NCBI RefSeq assembly: GCF_001465795.2
Contig: NZ_CP013659.2
Coordinates: forward strand, 2,312,501-2,376,500
Length of the DNA stretch: 64,000 nucleotides
Source: Planococcus rifietoensis
Lineage (GTDB): Bacteria; Bacillota; Bacilli; Bacillales_A; Planococcaceae
Direction: 5' to 3'
The notes under the pieces were generated by a model. It ran no database searches and was not told the origin of the DNA. It saw only the letters and a program-made list of their open reading frames with translations. Below, piece by piece: positions 8,105 to 18,024 of this stretch. How positions within the stretch are numbered: position 1 is the first letter of the stretch; each line of letters opens with the position of its first letter. Position numbers and translations under genes: made by a program.

Positions 8105-8437
8105 CTATTTCCCAACTAACTCCGCTGTCCACTCTTTGAACCAATCGGGTGGTAATTTCAATTTGGTGAGGTCCATTTTCATAAGCTGTTCACGTGAATA
8201 AAACTCGTACCAATATAAATCCCATTGTGCTTCAATATCCCGTGCAATACCAAAAGCTACTTGATCCTGGTCGTCTAAATCTTCTTCATCCCAAGCCATC
8301 GTTAAATTATCGCACCACATAAAAAAATCAACTTGAGGAAATTTGTTTTCTTTCTTGCAAATCGTATCTAAAAGAGTCTTAAGATTTTCATATGAATAGG
8401 GACGATTGATGCTGGTCTTATTCAAATTCCACTCCAC
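8105..8437 (-). CDS. acidic cytoplasmic hypothetical protein
   Basis: 110 residues, soluble, rich in Trp and acidic residues (MAWDEEDLDDQDQ). It starts at GTG with GAGGAGG about 9 nt upstream. Small acidic proteins of this kind are sometimes immunity proteins, but no toxin gene is adjacent and I do not assign that role. Palindrome copy 4 follows its stop. Confidence 0.65.
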   Translation of the reverse strand: MEWNLNKTSINRPYSYENLKTLLDTICKKENKFPQVDFFMWCDNLTMAWDEEDLDDQDQVAFGIARDIEAQWDLYWYEFYSREQLMKMDLTKLKLPPDWFKEWTAELVGK

Positions 8438-8560
8438 AACAAAGTCCTCCTCTTTTAATACGGTTCATCAGCAGAAATTTTAATGATTTTCATTTTTTAC
8501 TAATAATACCATATTGGAAAGTGGAGAATTATAATCGAAAGAAAATTTATCAGAAAATAA

Positions 8561-8590
8561 CCGTTCGTAAAAGTACACCTTTACGAACGG
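8561..8590 (-). terminator. hairpin downstream of the 8654-9556 lipoprotein gene
   Basis: A perfect 11-bp stem CCGTTCGTAAA / TTTACGAACGG. On the minus strand it is followed by TTATTTT, 63 nt past the lipoprotein stop. Confidence 0.75.
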
Positions 8591-8653
8591 CCTTGAATTT
8601 TCTTATATTTTTTTGAACACTTATGACTCTCCGCTATTCTACAGTTTAGCAAC

Positions 8654-9556
8654 TTATTTTAGCTTGAAATCCAAGCGGCTGTGGCCGAGAAGTTTTCCCC
8701 CGTCCCGCCATAAGTATTGAATTGAGTATTGGTTTCCAAGGTCTTGTTCGGCAACTTCAATGGTTATTGAAGAACTGTCAGATGAGACAATTTCTTCACT
8801 TACTTCTTCTTCGCCGCTGTCTAACTCAATCAACCTAACTTCGCTCGGCTTCGGCTCCATCATTTCCCAGTCGATTACAATGCTGTCGCCCACTTCTGCA
8901 TCTCCAGAATGAACGTCAGACACCTCATAGCCCCTATCAGGAGTGCAATTGTTCCAACATACTTGAGAATAGGCGTGATCGAACGTCTCACCATTTGACT
9001 CAGCGGAACCTATTTTTGTAATCGAAGGCATTTCCATATATGTGTACTTTGGCAGCTGTCCGGCATTCTGTCCTGGTGCTTCTTCGATAACGATATTCCC
9101 TACATATTGAGCTTCATCAGCTCGATTGATGAACTCCACTTCTAAAACATAATTCCCTTCGTTTTGCGGAAAGCGAAATTCTCTCGAATCGTTAAGTTCA
9201 AGCTTCATTTCTTCTCCGTCTTTCCATAAGGCCGCCGTAATTGTCGGATCGGTCCAAATGTCTCCGCCGTTCTCTTCATTCTCCTTGAAATCAAAAGAAG
9301 CCGGCTGGTTTGGCGAGACCGTAGTGACTTCCTGGGATAAACCAAAATCTTCGATATCATCTATCGTTTCCGTGACTTCTCCAGTCGATGAACTCCAACT
9401 GATATTGGCTTGTGTTAAAGACATAGGTTGTCCCCGCAAACTATCATCTGCCAGTAAATAGGCTCTTGGAACACCAACGTCATAATCCTCGGCTAAACAT
9501 CCTGCCAGCATAAGAATTGACAGCAGTACAGAAACGAGTATCAACACTTTTTTCAC
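8654..9556 (-). CDS. large lipoprotein, function unknown
   Basis: A 300-residue lipoprotein with signal peptide and lipobox LAGC (Cys near residue 20). The mature part is acidic and looks like several beta-sandwich segments; a cysteine pair occurs in VCWNNCTPDRGYE. The segment after about residue 60 (SWSSSTGEVTETIDD) has no family I recognise. It starts at GTG after GGAGTGG, is transcribed alone and ends in a hairpin terminator. Confidence 0.75.
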   Translation of the reverse strand: MKKVLILVSVLLSILMLAGCLAEDYDVGVPRAYLLADDSLRGQPMSLTQANISWSSSTGEVTETIDDIEDFGLSQEVTTVSPNQPASFDFKENEENGGDIWTDPTITAALWKDGEEMKLELNDSREFRFPQNEGNYVLEVEFINRADEAQYVGNIVIEEAPGQNAGQLPKYTYMEMPSITKIGSAESNGETFDHAYSQVCWNNCTPDRGYEVSDVHSGDAEVGDSIVIDWEMMEPKPSEVRLIELDSGEEEVSEEIVSSDSSSITIEVAEQDLGNQYSIQYLWRDGGKLLGHSRLDFKLK

Positions 9557-9675
9557 ATAAAGCCACTCCTTGCATGGTTTGAACTGACAATCTCCCTGTC
9601 TCTCGGTTATGAAGAATTGAATAATGAATGAGCCTATGCACTACAGGTTTTCGCATGGCTAAAATTTTGAGCTCT

Positions 9676-10059
9676 TCAACGATTTAAAAATTCTTCCTTA
9701 ACGATTTGTTTGAAATACGGTTTAAAATCCACTTGGACACTGATCACCGTTTCTTCATTTTCCGTAATCAGCAAAACGCTTGAGCGATCATTTTGGTCAG
9801 CGAGAATTTTGAATTTATTGACTTTCTTCAAGTCCAATAAAGAAAGCATTTTCCCTGAATCGCTTTTGCTCACTTGAATAAGAACCTCTTCCGAAGCTGG
9901 AGAAATATGCACTACAAAATCCTCTTCCCCGTTAGTGAATCGGTAGACCGCTTCTTTGTAATACATCGGCATTTCTTCCGTATCATCAGACAGCACCGGC
10001 TCACTTTCGAATAAAGACAGCAGTTCCAGTTCAGTTGGAAAATCCGACATATTATTCAT
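9676..10059 (-). CDS. soluble hypothetical protein translationally coupled to a GNAT gene
   Basis: 127 residues, soluble, mixed alpha/beta, acidic N-terminus (ELELLSLFESEPVLSDDTEE). Its ATG overlaps the stop of the upstream acetyltransferase gene (ATGAATAA, 8 bp), a classic coupling arrangement. No domain recognised. It is the last gene of the three-gene unit 11069 to 9676. Confidence 0.65.
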   Translation of the reverse strand: MNNMSDFPTELELLSLFESEPVLSDDTEEMPMYYKEAVYRFTNGEEDFVVHISPASEEVLIQVSKSDSGKMLSLLDLKKVNKFKILADQNDRSSVLLITENEETVISVQVDFKPYFKQIVKEEFLNR

Positions 10060-10573
10060 CTCTATTCACTATCCGGTCGATATCTACCCATTCGTAAGCA
10101 AGTTCGGGTATTTGTTTGCCGGCGATTTTTATGTGTTTTTCGTCGATGACTTTGCCGCCCAACTTTTCATAAAAGCCGCTGGATTGATTCTCCTTGAGCA
10201 CCCAAACAAGCATGGACTGAATGTCACGGTCCAACAACTCCTTGCTTATTGCCTGCATCAGCAGTTTTCCGACACCTTGTCCTTGATAGGCTTTCAGGAT
10301 ATAGATGGAATACACTTCTCCTTCTATGTCCGGGTAGTCACCGGACCGTTCCTTGCCGCCGTCTGCAAAGCCGATGACTTCTCCCGCTTCATTTTCTGCA
10401 ACGAACGCTGTGGAATGCTGCAAGTTGCGCTCCCATTGCTTCTCTCTTTCAAGGTATTTCAGCCCATCCAAATATTCATCTGGGACAATATTGCGGTAAG
10501 TGGTAATCCAACTGTCTACATGGACTTTTGCAATTCCTTGGGCGTCCGAAACTCTCGCTCTTCTAATCATCAT
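10052..10573 (-). CDS. GNAT-family N-acetyltransferase
   Basis: 173 residues with a complete GNAT fold. The N-terminus MIRRARVSDAQGIAKVHVDSW is typical of single-domain members; motif A reads YILKAYQGQGVGKLLM with the QGQGVG acetyl-CoA loop; motif B follows in SGFYEKLGGK. The acceptor substrate is not predictable. It begins 4 nt after the upstream membrane protein gene and overlaps the next gene by 8 bp, so the three are one operon. Confidence 0.9.
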   Translation of the reverse strand: MMIRRARVSDAQGIAKVHVDSWITTYRNIVPDEYLDGLKYLEREKQWERNLQHSTAFVAENEAGEVIGFADGGKERSGDYPDIEGEVYSIYILKAYQGQGVGKLLMQAISKELLDRDIQSMLVWVLKENQSSGFYEKLGGKVIDEKHIKIAGKQIPELAYEWVDIDRIVNRDE

Positions 10574-10577
10574 CCAC

Positions 10578-11069
10578 TCACCCTTTCGGCGTAAACTTCA
10601 TCACTGCGTTGAACAGGTCGGAAGTCGATTCCTGGAATCCCCGCTCCTCGCTCTTGAAGCTGTCGAGTAATGTATAGCCGAAGACAAGACCGGCGATGGT
10701 TTGTGCTGTGGTGCTGCTAAAAAGAAGCGTGTTAATTTGAACATATATTTCATCAGAAAAAATTAGGTTTTCGATAGGCAATAAAGGCAAAATGGATAAA
10801 GCTAATACAATGAATGCCGGCACGCCAACCGCCAAGAATTTACTCCAATCGAATCCACCAATCCGGCTTTCTTTTCTTTCCAGCATGAATTTGGGCGTAC
10901 GTAATAATAAGCCGATGATGATTGGAAAAATAACTATGTAAATCCAAAGTGGCCTTGGCTCAAATTCTGAAGCTGCCTTTTCACTCAATAGTTGTTGAAG
11001 CTGTAATCCTGCATACACAATAAAGATGATGGCGATGCTCCAGATGAAGTAATAGAAAAATCTTTTCAT
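10578..11069 (-). CDS. integral membrane protein
   Basis: 163 residues with about four membrane segments (near 6-24, 43-59, 79-97, 121-138). No recognised domain. It is the first gene of an operon with the GNAT gene and the small coupled gene, separated from the former by 4 nt. Function unknown. Confidence 0.65.
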   Translation of the reverse strand: MKRFFYYFIWSIAIIFIVYAGLQLQQLLSEKAASEFEPRPLWIYIVIFPIIIGLLLRTPKFMLERKESRIGGFDWSKFLAVGVPAFIVLALSILPLLPIENLIFSDEIYVQINTLLFSSTTAQTIAGLVFGYTLLDSFKSEERGFQESTSDLFNAVMKFTPKG

Positions 11070-11144
11070 TTTCTTTTCCTCCTTAAATTAATTAGTTGGT
11101 ATATATACTGTTAAAAATGGAAAAGCGTTTCGTTTTATTTCTAA

Positions 11145-11432
11145 TCAAATGAATGCCAGCATAAAAATAAAAATGACAGCAATCGGAAAAATAATGAACA
11201 GCCAGTTCAACGCCTGGAGAATCCATACACCTGATGGTTTCGGGCCTTCCGTCTTTCGGATATAGAGAAATGAAACGAGTCCAAAAACCGGCGTCATTAA
11301 TTGCATGCCGCCGCCATAATTCGGGGGCGATGCGTCTAGTAACTCTTCCATCAGAAAAGAAAACAGCACGAGGTTGATGGCGAGCAACACGAGTGGAATC
11401 GACAGATGAAATTGTTTCGTAGTGTTCTTCAT
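11145..11432 (-). CDS. small membrane protein
   Basis: 95 residues with three hydrophobic segments (about 11-28, 42-58, 72-93). The loop PPNYGGG resembles nothing I can name. It lies 75 nt upstream of the three-gene operon on the same strand, so it may be cotranscribed. GGAGG-type site before the ATG. Confidence 0.6.
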   Translation of the reverse strand: MKNTTKQFHLSIPLVLLAINLVLFSFLMEELLDASPPNYGGGMQLMTPVFGLVSFLYIRKTEGPKPSGVWILQALNWLFIIFPIAVIFIFMLAFI

Positions 11433-11544
11433 TCTCTTCCTCCTTTAAACGATTCCTTACTTAAATATATCTATCCGACTAATAATTCCCATATTTTCAC
11501 TCTAACACACTAAGCTTTTGCAGCGGTTCGTTTTTTACAGAGAA

Positions 11545-11579
11545 AAACAGCGGGTATCCCTAGGGATTATCCGCTGTTT
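11545..11579 (-). terminator. terminator of the 1353-residue surface protein gene
   Basis: A stem AAACAGCGG.TA...GATTA.CCGCTGTTT centred on CCCTAGGG, directly after the gene's stop on the minus strand. Confidence 0.8.
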
Positions 11580-11584
11580 GGCTT

Positions 11585-14500
11585 TTAATTCTTCAATTGC
11601 TGGTCCAATTGTTCCCGTACAATCTCGCCGACTGCACCGGTGCCGCCAAAAATTGAGTACGCTTCATAAGCATTCAATTGTTCGGCTGTCGCATCTGGAA
11701 TCACTTGTTCTTTTACCAACAAAATCGGCGCATCGTTTTTCGCTGCCAGAACCGATCCTGCCAGTGCATCCGGGAAATTCGATCCCGTTGCGATAAAGGC
11801 TTTTTCTGTGCCCATCATAAGTTTGTTATTTACTTCTAATCCTGTTTCATAACGGTTCTTGCCCCCGTAGCGAACAGGATTTGGCAATGAATTGAATACT
11901 GCTTCTGCCACGGCACCGGTGCTGCCGATGACATGCGTTTTCGACGTCGACTTGAGTGCAGCTGCCGTTTCAGCAGGTAGTTTATCTGTACGTGTCAGTA
12001 AGATAGGAATACCGTTTTTCGCTGCATATGCCGATACAGACAATACGTCAGGGAAGTTCAATCCATAGGCAATCACTGCTTCTGCAGAATCAAGGCGTTC
12101 GGCAATCAAAGCGGCCGTATCAAAACGGTTTTTGCCGCCAATTCGCTCTGTGATAATGCCCATTTGTTTCACTTCTTCTTCAACCTCTAAAGAAACTGCG
12201 CCTTTGCTGCCAAGGATAATTACCTTTTTAGCGCCAAGCCGTTTAATTTCTGCTTTCGTTTCATCTGTTAAATTTCCTGTACGCGTCAATAGGATCGGAG
12301 CATCTTCTTGGAATGCCAATGGCCCGCCCGCTAATGCATCCGGGAAATCACCCGCAGTTGCAAGTACGACGGTATCAGCTGTTTCCCAACCTTCTTTGGA
12401 AATGGCGATGGCTGTGCCATAACGGCTCTTCCCGGAAATTCGCGTCGTTTCTTCCGGTGCAGCTTTCTCTACTAGTACGCTCGCTTTTCCACTTATATTT
12501 CCTGCTTGATCTGCTACGGTCACTTCCAGTTTCGTATCGACTGGTTGTGGATCGATCGCAATTCGGTAAGTCCCCTCTTCCGTAGCTATTCCGCTCGCAA
12601 TAACTTTTGAATCTTTCGATACCGACACTTTGCCGAGTGCTTCTGCAGAACCTGTAATTTCAGTTGTCTTATGCGTCACTGGGTTTACAGATGGGATTTC
12701 AGGAGCGGTTACGTCTGAAATTATTATTTCTGTCGCTTCACTTGTATTTCCGGCTGTATCAGTCGCCGTGATTATCAACTTAGTTCCTGCTTTTTGTTTT
12801 GCAATGCTTACTTCGAAATTTCCCTCTTTGTCTGTAATACTCTTGGCAAGTTCTTTTGATCCAGTTTTCACCGAAACATTCGACCCTGCTTCTGCAGTTC
12901 CAGACACAGTAGTTGATTTGTCAGTGACCTCTTCTACTGAAGGGGCAGATGGAGCAGTGCCATCCTGAACTGTTACCATCGTTGCTTCACTTACGTTTCC
13001 TGCTTTATCAGTGGCGGTTACGTTCAACTCTGTTCCAGCCGTCTGTTTAGCAATAGAGACCGCATAATTTCCTTGTGCATCAGCTGTAGCTGTCCCGATT
13101 TCCGCCGATCCTTGATTTACGCTAATTGAAGATCCTGCTTCTACAGTTCCTTTTACTGAAACCATTTTATCCGTTACTTTTTCTACAGTTGGCGCTTTGG
13201 GAGCAGTCATATCAACAACAGTAATGCTGAGTGCTTCACTAGCGTTTCCAGCTGCATCTGTGGCGATGACCGTTAGCTTATCGCCTGCTTGCTGTTTTGT
13301 TATCGCTATGGAGAAGTTTCCTGATTCATCAGCTGAGCCTTCTCCAATTGTGTTGTCCCCGAGTTTAATTGCGATTGCAGCACCCGCTTCTGCTGTTCCA
13401 TTGATCATCGTGTCTTTATCGGAAACCGTTTCTGCCTTTGGCGTTTCAGGAGCTGTTTTGTCTTCGACTGTGATGATGGCCTTTTCGCTGACAATACCTG
13501 CTTCATTGCTTGTGGATATCGATAATTCAGTACCCGCTTTTTGAGCTGGGATTTCAATCGCGAAGTTACCATCTGAACTCACTTTGCCTGAAGCGATTTC
13601 TTCCTCGCCTGCGGCAATCAAAATAGTAGTGCCTACAGCCGCTTGTCCGGTTACAGAAGTCGATTTATCATTAATCGGCTCTACTACCGGTTTCGAAAGC
13701 AAAGTGGTGCCGCTAGCTTTAACGGTCTCGCCGACATTGTCATTGAAATCAGCCGCTGCGATGGCAACATCATATGACGTACCTTCTTCAAGCCCAATGA
13801 ACGTATAGTCAAGCGTATCGGCAGAGACTGCTTCTACGAATTCACCGTTCAAATAGAGTTCATATCCGTTAAGGTCTTGCTCGGAGTTCGCATTCCATGA
13901 TACTTGGAGTTCAGTCGCTGTTGTTTTTGAAACGGAGAAGTTTTGAACTTCCGCTGGTGCTACAACATCTGTCACTGAGATTTGCTTTTTCATATTATTT
14001 CCGAAAACATCCCGCAAATTGAAGCTGATTCCGTCGGAAGTTACCGGATCTGCAGTGGCCGTGAACGAACCATCCGCTTCAAGCGACACTGGGTTTCCTT
14101 GCATCGTCACATCCAAGAACGGCAAAGTTTTCCCTTTAATTACGGCTGTATCCATGTCGTTCGTCAGATCTTCGCTGTGGATATCAAAAGGAACCGGGTA
14201 CGCTTGGTTCGATACACTAGTCGAGCGAATCGAGTTCACCCCACCAATGACTCTTACTGCTCCAGGAGCTGCATAGGAAGTCGAACCATACGTCACGGTT
14301 TTCGCATTCAACGTGCCGCCGATGCTGAGACCGCCGTGCGTGATAAGCGTCCCGTAAACATACACATCTCCTGTGATGGTCACATCATCCGCAATCGTAA
14401 TTGTCGAATTTGGACCGATGTAGAGATCTTTATCGATGGTTTTGTTGATCCATGCTTCATTTTTTGTAGTTACTGCATATGGGAGTGCAGGATCGTTGAT

Positions 14501-15646
14501 TGATGGGTTTTCTAGGTCGCTTTCACCACGTTTTACTATAAAGTTTAAGTTTTCACTTACTCCTATGAAATCTTGTGTATAGTACAATTCTAGATTCGAT
14601 GCATTGTCATGTGCGGCAATGTAATGGAAGGTCCATTGACCGACCTCATCGTTAAATTCAATTTGATAGGAACCTTCGAATAAACCAGTTTCTGGGTTGA
14701 GGTTTAAGTCAATACTTATATTTCGATTGGCTGACGGAGAATTGAACCTTGCACTTACACGCCTTACTCCCGAAATATCGTCTACTACCGAAGCCTTTAC
14801 CATCACTTCTTCCCCAATAGAAACCTCTTTTGAACTAACCTCTAAAAATTCTACTTTGGGAGGTGTCCCGTCCCCGTCTTCATTTAACACTGTATAATCT
14901 AAGGAATTCTGAAAACTTCCCGAGTAGTACAACTCCAAGTTAGAGGCATTATCATGTGCGGCAATATAATGGAAAATCCATTGACCACCTTCATCGTTCT
15001 CCTGAATTTGATATGACCCTTCAAACAAGCCTGTTGTTGGGTTTTCAGTTAAATCGATGCTAATACTCCGATTATCTGATGGAGAATTAAACCTCGCACT
15101 GACACGTCTAATCCCAGAAATATCATCAACTACCTCAGCACTTACCTTTATTTTCTCTCCAACGTTCACTTCCTTCGGACTTACCTCCATAGAAACTACT
15201 TTTGGAGGTGTTCCATCTCCGCCTGCATTTAGCACTATGTAATCTAAGGAATTCTGAAAGCTACTCGAGTAGTACAACTCCAAGTTAGAGGCATTATCAT
15301 GTGCGGCAATATAATGGAAAGTCCATTGACCACCTTCATCGTTCTCCTGAATTTGATATGACCCTTCAAACAAGCCTGTTATTGGGTTTTCAGCTAAATC
15401 GATGCTAATACTCCGATTATCTGATGGAGAATTAAACCTTGCACTGACACGTCTAACCCCAGAAATGTCATCAACTACCTCAGCGCTTACCTTTATTTTC
15501 TCTCCGACGTTCACTTCTTTTGGACTTACATCTATAGAAACTACCTTAGGTGGAAGTCCATCGCCGCCATCCGCAAACACCGGAACCATCCCAGAAACTA
15601 ACTGGAACATCATTAAAATCACTGTAAATATTACTGCTCTCTTCAT
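11585..15646 (-). CDS. secreted multi-repeat surface protein with CW_binding_2 repeats
   Basis: A wall-associated protein of 1353 residues. From the N-terminus: signal peptide (1-26, MKRAVIFT...VFA); three tandem 115-residue beta domains (each with PKEV..GE and DDISGVRRVSARFNSPS); a linker that may fold as a beta helix; a fibronectin-III-like domain near 560-650; six Ig-like repeats of about 82 residues (motif TAPxxPxVxxVTDK); and three CW_binding_2 repeats over about the last 290 residues (RISGKSRYGTAIAIS, RIGGKNRFDTAALIA, RYGGKNRYETGLEV). CW_binding_2 holds proteins to the wall non-covalently. No catalytic domain is visible, so an adhesin or stalk role is inferred. The start at ATG 15646 fits AAGAAGG 9 nt upstream better than an ATG 21 nt earlier. 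Confidence 0.9.
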   Translation of the reverse strand: MKRAVIFTVILMMFQLVSGMVPVFADGGDGLPPKVVSIDVSPKEVNVGEKIKVSAEVVDDISGVRRVSARFNSPSDNRSISIDLAENPITGLFEGSYQIQENDEGGQWTFHYIAAHDNASNLELYYSSSFQNSLDYIVLNAGGDGTPPKVVSMEVSPKEVNVGEKIKVSAEVVDDISGIRRVSARFNSPSDNRSISIDLTENPTTGLFEGSYQIQENDEGGQWIFHYIAAHDNASNLELYYSGSFQNSLDYTVLNEDGDGTPPKVEFLEVSSKEVSIGEEVMVKASVVDDISGVRRVSARFNSPSANRNISIDLNLNPETGLFEGSYQIEFNDEVGQWTFHYIAAHDNASNLELYYTQDFIGVSENLNFIVKRGESDLENPSINDPALPYAVTTKNEAWINKTIDKDLYIGPNSTITIADDVTITGDVYVYGTLITHGGLSIGGTLNAKTVTYGSTSYAAPGAVRVIGGVNSIRSTSVSNQAYPVPFDIHSEDLTNDMDTAVIKGKTLPFLDVTMQGNPVSLEADGSFTATADPVTSDGISFNLRDVFGNNMKKQISVTDVVAPAEVQNFSVSKTTATELQVSWNANSEQDLNGYELYLNGEFVEAVSADTLDYTFIGLEEGTSYDVAIAAADFNDNVGETVKASGTTLLSKPVVEPINDKSTSVTGQAAVGTTILIAAGEEEIASGKVSSDGNFAIEIPAQKAGTELSISTSNEAGIVSEKAIITVEDKTAPETPKAETVSDKDTMINGTAEAGAAIAIKLGDNTIGEGSADESGNFSIAITKQQAGDKLTVIATDAAGNASEALSITVVDMTAPKAPTVEKVTDKMVSVKGTVEAGSSISVNQGSAEIGTATADAQGNYAVSIAKQTAGTELNVTATDKAGNVSEATMVTVQDGTAPSAPSVEEVTDKSTTVSGTAEAGSNVSVKTGSKELAKSITDKEGNFEVSIAKQKAGTKLIITATDTAGNTSEATEIIISDVTAPEIPSVNPVTHKTTEITGSAEALGKVSVSKDSKVIASGIATEEGTYRIAIDPQPVDTKLEVTVADQAGNISGKASVLVEKAAPEETTRISGKSRYGTAIAISKEGWETADTVVLATAGDFPDALAGGPLAFQEDAPILLTRTGNLTDETKAEIKRLGAKKVIILGSKGAVSLEVEEEVKQMGIITERIGGKNRFDTAALIAERLDSAEAVIAYGLNFPDVLSVSAYAAKNGIPILLTRTDKLPAETAAALKSTSKTHVIGSTGAVAEAVFNSLPNPVRYGGKNRYETGLEVNNKLMMGTEKAFIATGSNFPDALAGSVLAAKNDAPILLVKEQVIPDATAEQLNAYEAYSIFGGTGAVGEIVREQLDQQLKN
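14560..15600 (-). repeat. three tandem 345-bp coding repeats
   Basis: The three N-terminal domains of the surface protein repeat with a period of exactly 345 bp (115 codons). The first two copies, at about 14890-15235 and 15236-15580, are nearly identical at DNA level including third codon positions; the third (about 14545-14890) is diverged. This indicates a recent in-frame duplication and a locus able to change copy number. Confidence 0.85.
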
Positions 15647-15849
15647 CAAACTAGACCTTCTTACCATTAATTGTTGACCACCAATCCTATGTATTTAGAT
15701 ATGTACCACAGTCCATTATATAACGTACTGAGTGTGTGTATACAAAAAATCACTAATTATGTAAATTTTTTATATATAATTTTTCAATCAACCTTAAACA
15801 TTAATGATTCAGATTACACAGTAGAAAATTTATAATTACTAAACAAAAA

Positions 15850-15893
15850 GAACCCCAAATGCGCGCCGTCTTACTGGCACTCATTTGGGGTTC
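15850..15893 (-). terminator. terminator of the ribose-phosphate pyrophosphokinase gene
   Basis: A 12-bp stem GAACCCCAAATG / CATTTGGGGTTC with a U-rich run (TTTTTGTTT) on the minus strand, 18 nt past the stop. Confidence 0.88.
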
Positions 15894-15910
15894 GCTGCAT
15901 GTCTCTATTA

Positions 15911-16861
15911 TCATCCTTCAAACAAAGGACTGACTGGCTTTTCATTGTGCACGTGCTCGATTGCTTCTGCAAGCAATGGCGCGATAGATAGGATAGTGAT
16001 TTTCGGGATGCGTTTTTCTTTCGGCACATGGATTGTGTTAGTGACCACGAGTTCCGTCAACGCGGAGTTTTGGATGCGTTGAACGGAATCGCCGGACAAC
16101 ACGGCATGCGTACAGCAAGCGTAGACAGCTTTCGCGCCATTTTCCACGAGTAGGTTCGCTGCGTCTGAAATAGTCTTCGCTGTATCGACGATGTCGACGA
16201 TGATAACTGCGTTTTTGCCTTTGATGTCTCCGACGATGTTCATCGTCTCAGCTTCGCCTGGCATTTTGCGCTTGTCGATAAAGCCGATTGGGACGTCCAA
16301 GCGATCCGCAAGTCTGCGCGCTCTGGTCAATCCGCCATTGTCCGGTGCTACGACAATGGCATCTTCGAGGTTTTTATTGATGAAATGCTGCGATAACTCG
16401 GTAATGCCGAGCAGTTGGTCAACCGGGATATTGAAGAAGCCTTGTACTTGCGGTGCGTGGAAATCCATCGTGATAACGTGGTCCACACCCGCTTTTACCA
16501 GCATGTTCGCCACGAGTTTCGCCGTGATCGGTTCACGTGAACTCGCTTTCCGGTCTTGACGCGCGTAGCCGTAATATGGAATGACCGCTGTGATGGAGTC
16601 TGCCGATGCCCGCTTCAAGGCGTCGATCATGATCAATAATTCCATGACGTGTTCGTGTCCTGGCTGCGAAGTCGATTGGACGACATAAACTTCCGCACCA
16701 CGCACGCTTTCTTCGATATGGATTTGAATTTCCCCATCGCTAAAATGGGTGATGGAGTTCTTGCCCAGCTCACAGCCGAGATGATCCGCGATCTCCTGAG
16801 CCAGTTCCTGATTTGAATTCAACGAAAATAGCTTGAAATTGTCTCTTAATTGATAAGCCAC
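15911..16861 (-). CDS. prs: ribose-phosphate pyrophosphokinase, probably a divergent paralogue
   Basis: A 316-residue PRPP synthetase (ribose 5-phosphate + ATP to PRPP + AMP), the usual length. The catalytic flexible loop reads [18 protein letters not shown] and the [13 protein letters not shown] segment is conserved. Two sites differ from the Bacillus housekeeping enzyme as I know it: the loop usually containing SPDHGG reads APDNGG, and the ribose-phosphate loop, usually DDIIDTAGT, reads VDIVDTAKT. It lies alone rather than beside glmU/gmk-type neighbours. I infer a second Prs copy, possibly specialised. GTG start after AAAGGGGAG. Confidence 0.88.
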   Translation of the reverse strand: MAYQLRDNFKLFSLNSNQELAQEIADHLGCELGKNSITHFSDGEIQIHIEESVRGAEVYVVQSTSQPGHEHVMELLIMIDALKRASADSITAVIPYYGYARQDRKASSREPITAKLVANMLVKAGVDHVITMDFHAPQVQGFFNIPVDQLLGITELSQHFINKNLEDAIVVAPDNGGLTRARRLADRLDVPIGFIDKRKMPGEAETMNIVGDIKGKNAVIIVDIVDTAKTISDAANLLVENGAKAVYACCTHAVLSGDSVQRIQNSALTELVVTNTIHVPKEKRIPKITILSIAPLLAEAIEHVHNEKPVSPLFEG

Positions 16862-17013
16862 CGTTCAACTCCCCTTTCAGCAAATTATAAATTCGTAAAT
16901 TGATAGCTGACTGTTTCCCATGAAATTTCTGTTCATGCGGCTTGTATCAGTTGATTTCATGATAGCTCTTTCTCGGCGCAAATGCCACCAAAGATGGAGA
17001 ATCGCGCCCTTGT

Positions 17014-17331
17014 TCACAGGCTTAGTAGAAAATCTGCCACAATATCGAGATTCCAAATTAAAAGGATCAATCCGATTAAAGAAGCTGCCATCAGCAAGCT
17101 GCTCAAACGAAAAGCGGCGAGTTGCAATCTTTCCGAGAAAAATTTCTCGCTGCACCAAAACAGGAAACTGAACAAGAACCCTACAACGAAAAAAGGGCCA
17201 TCTCCATACGAAAACACTTCTTTCAACTCTTGTTTCTCCCTATTTTTTATCGGCTTAATGGCCACATATATATTTTGAATTGCGATGCCGCCCAGTAAAA
17301 TTGTCAGTATATAAACGGCCCATTGCGGCAA
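17014..17331 (-). CDS. small membrane protein
   Basis: 105 residues with three hydrophobic segments. TTG 17331 (reading MPQWAVYI) is chosen as start because AAGGGGG lies 7 nt upstream; an earlier TTG at 17355 lies ahead of that site. The C-terminal stretch is very hydrophobic (LMAASLIGLILLIWNLD). No family recognised. Confidence 0.55.
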   Translation of the reverse strand: MPQWAVYILTILLGGIAIQNIYVAIKPIKNREKQELKEVFSYGDGPFFVVGFLFSFLFWCSEKFFSERLQLAAFRLSSLLMAASLIGLILLIWNLDIVADFLLSL

Positions 17332-17392
17332 GTTCAGTCCCCCTTGTTTATTCAAATTGATGGCACATATTTTGACGGCCTTGATATTCTCT

Positions 17393-17860
17393 TCAACTTT
17401 CGATCAGTATAGCTGCCAACCCCTGTTCAATTCTCTCCAAAACGTCTACATATCCGATTGTTAAAAGTAGAAAAGGGACAAAGAAAACCAAAGCAATGCT
17501 CAAGATTCTTAGCGTCTTGCTTATTTTCAAAAAGTCGAGGCGCTTGTGCTCGAGCAAGAAGAATATGCTCATTGGGATGAGTGCCGAAAACAGCGTTAAG
17601 AAGCTTTGCAGCTTGCGAATATTGGCTTGCAACAAGCTCATTAGCAGCCAATCACTTGTTTCATAATCCTCAACATTTACGGTCACCGAACTTTTCTCCA
17701 AACTCCCTTGTGTGACTACTATCCCTTCGCTCTTCTCTTCATAACTGACCGCTCCTGGAAAGATATTCAGGTAAGCAATCAAATAGAAAGAAATACCGAT
17801 CAATAAGAAGTACGCCAGTAATGTAACAGTGTCTTTTTCTTTCGAATTGTGTTGAGCCAT
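17393..17860 (-). CDS. integral membrane protein
   Basis: 155 residues: a membrane segment at about 15-31, an extracytoplasmic stretch (30-80, EEKSEGIVVTQGSLEKSS), then two membrane segments (about 83-102 and 118-140). GGAGGG lies just before the ATG. It is 61 nt upstream of the preceding small membrane gene on the same strand. Function unknown. Confidence 0.6.
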   Translation of the reverse strand: MAQHNSKEKDTVTLLAYFLLIGISFYLIAYLNIFPGAVSYEEKSEGIVVTQGSLEKSSVTVNVEDYETSDWLLMSLLQANIRKLQSFLTLFSALIPMSIFFLLEHKRLDFLKISKTLRILSIALVFFVPFLLLTIGYVDVLERIEQGLAAILIES

Positions 17861-18024
17861 ATGCCCTCCTATTGTTTCTGATTAGTAACCTATAATCCAT
17901 TTTTGAAGATTGATTTATTATACAGTGCTTGAATATTCTGCTTGTTTGAAACCATTTCCCCATTATACCGTACAGTATGTTAAAGGAATTAACATTTTTT
18001 TCAAAAAACCACTTGGAGGTTCTT

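Noticed and set aside
12132..14503. Many plus-strand open frames opposite the large surface protein gene
   Set aside because: Antisense shadows of a repetitive, codon-biased gene; no ribosome sites.
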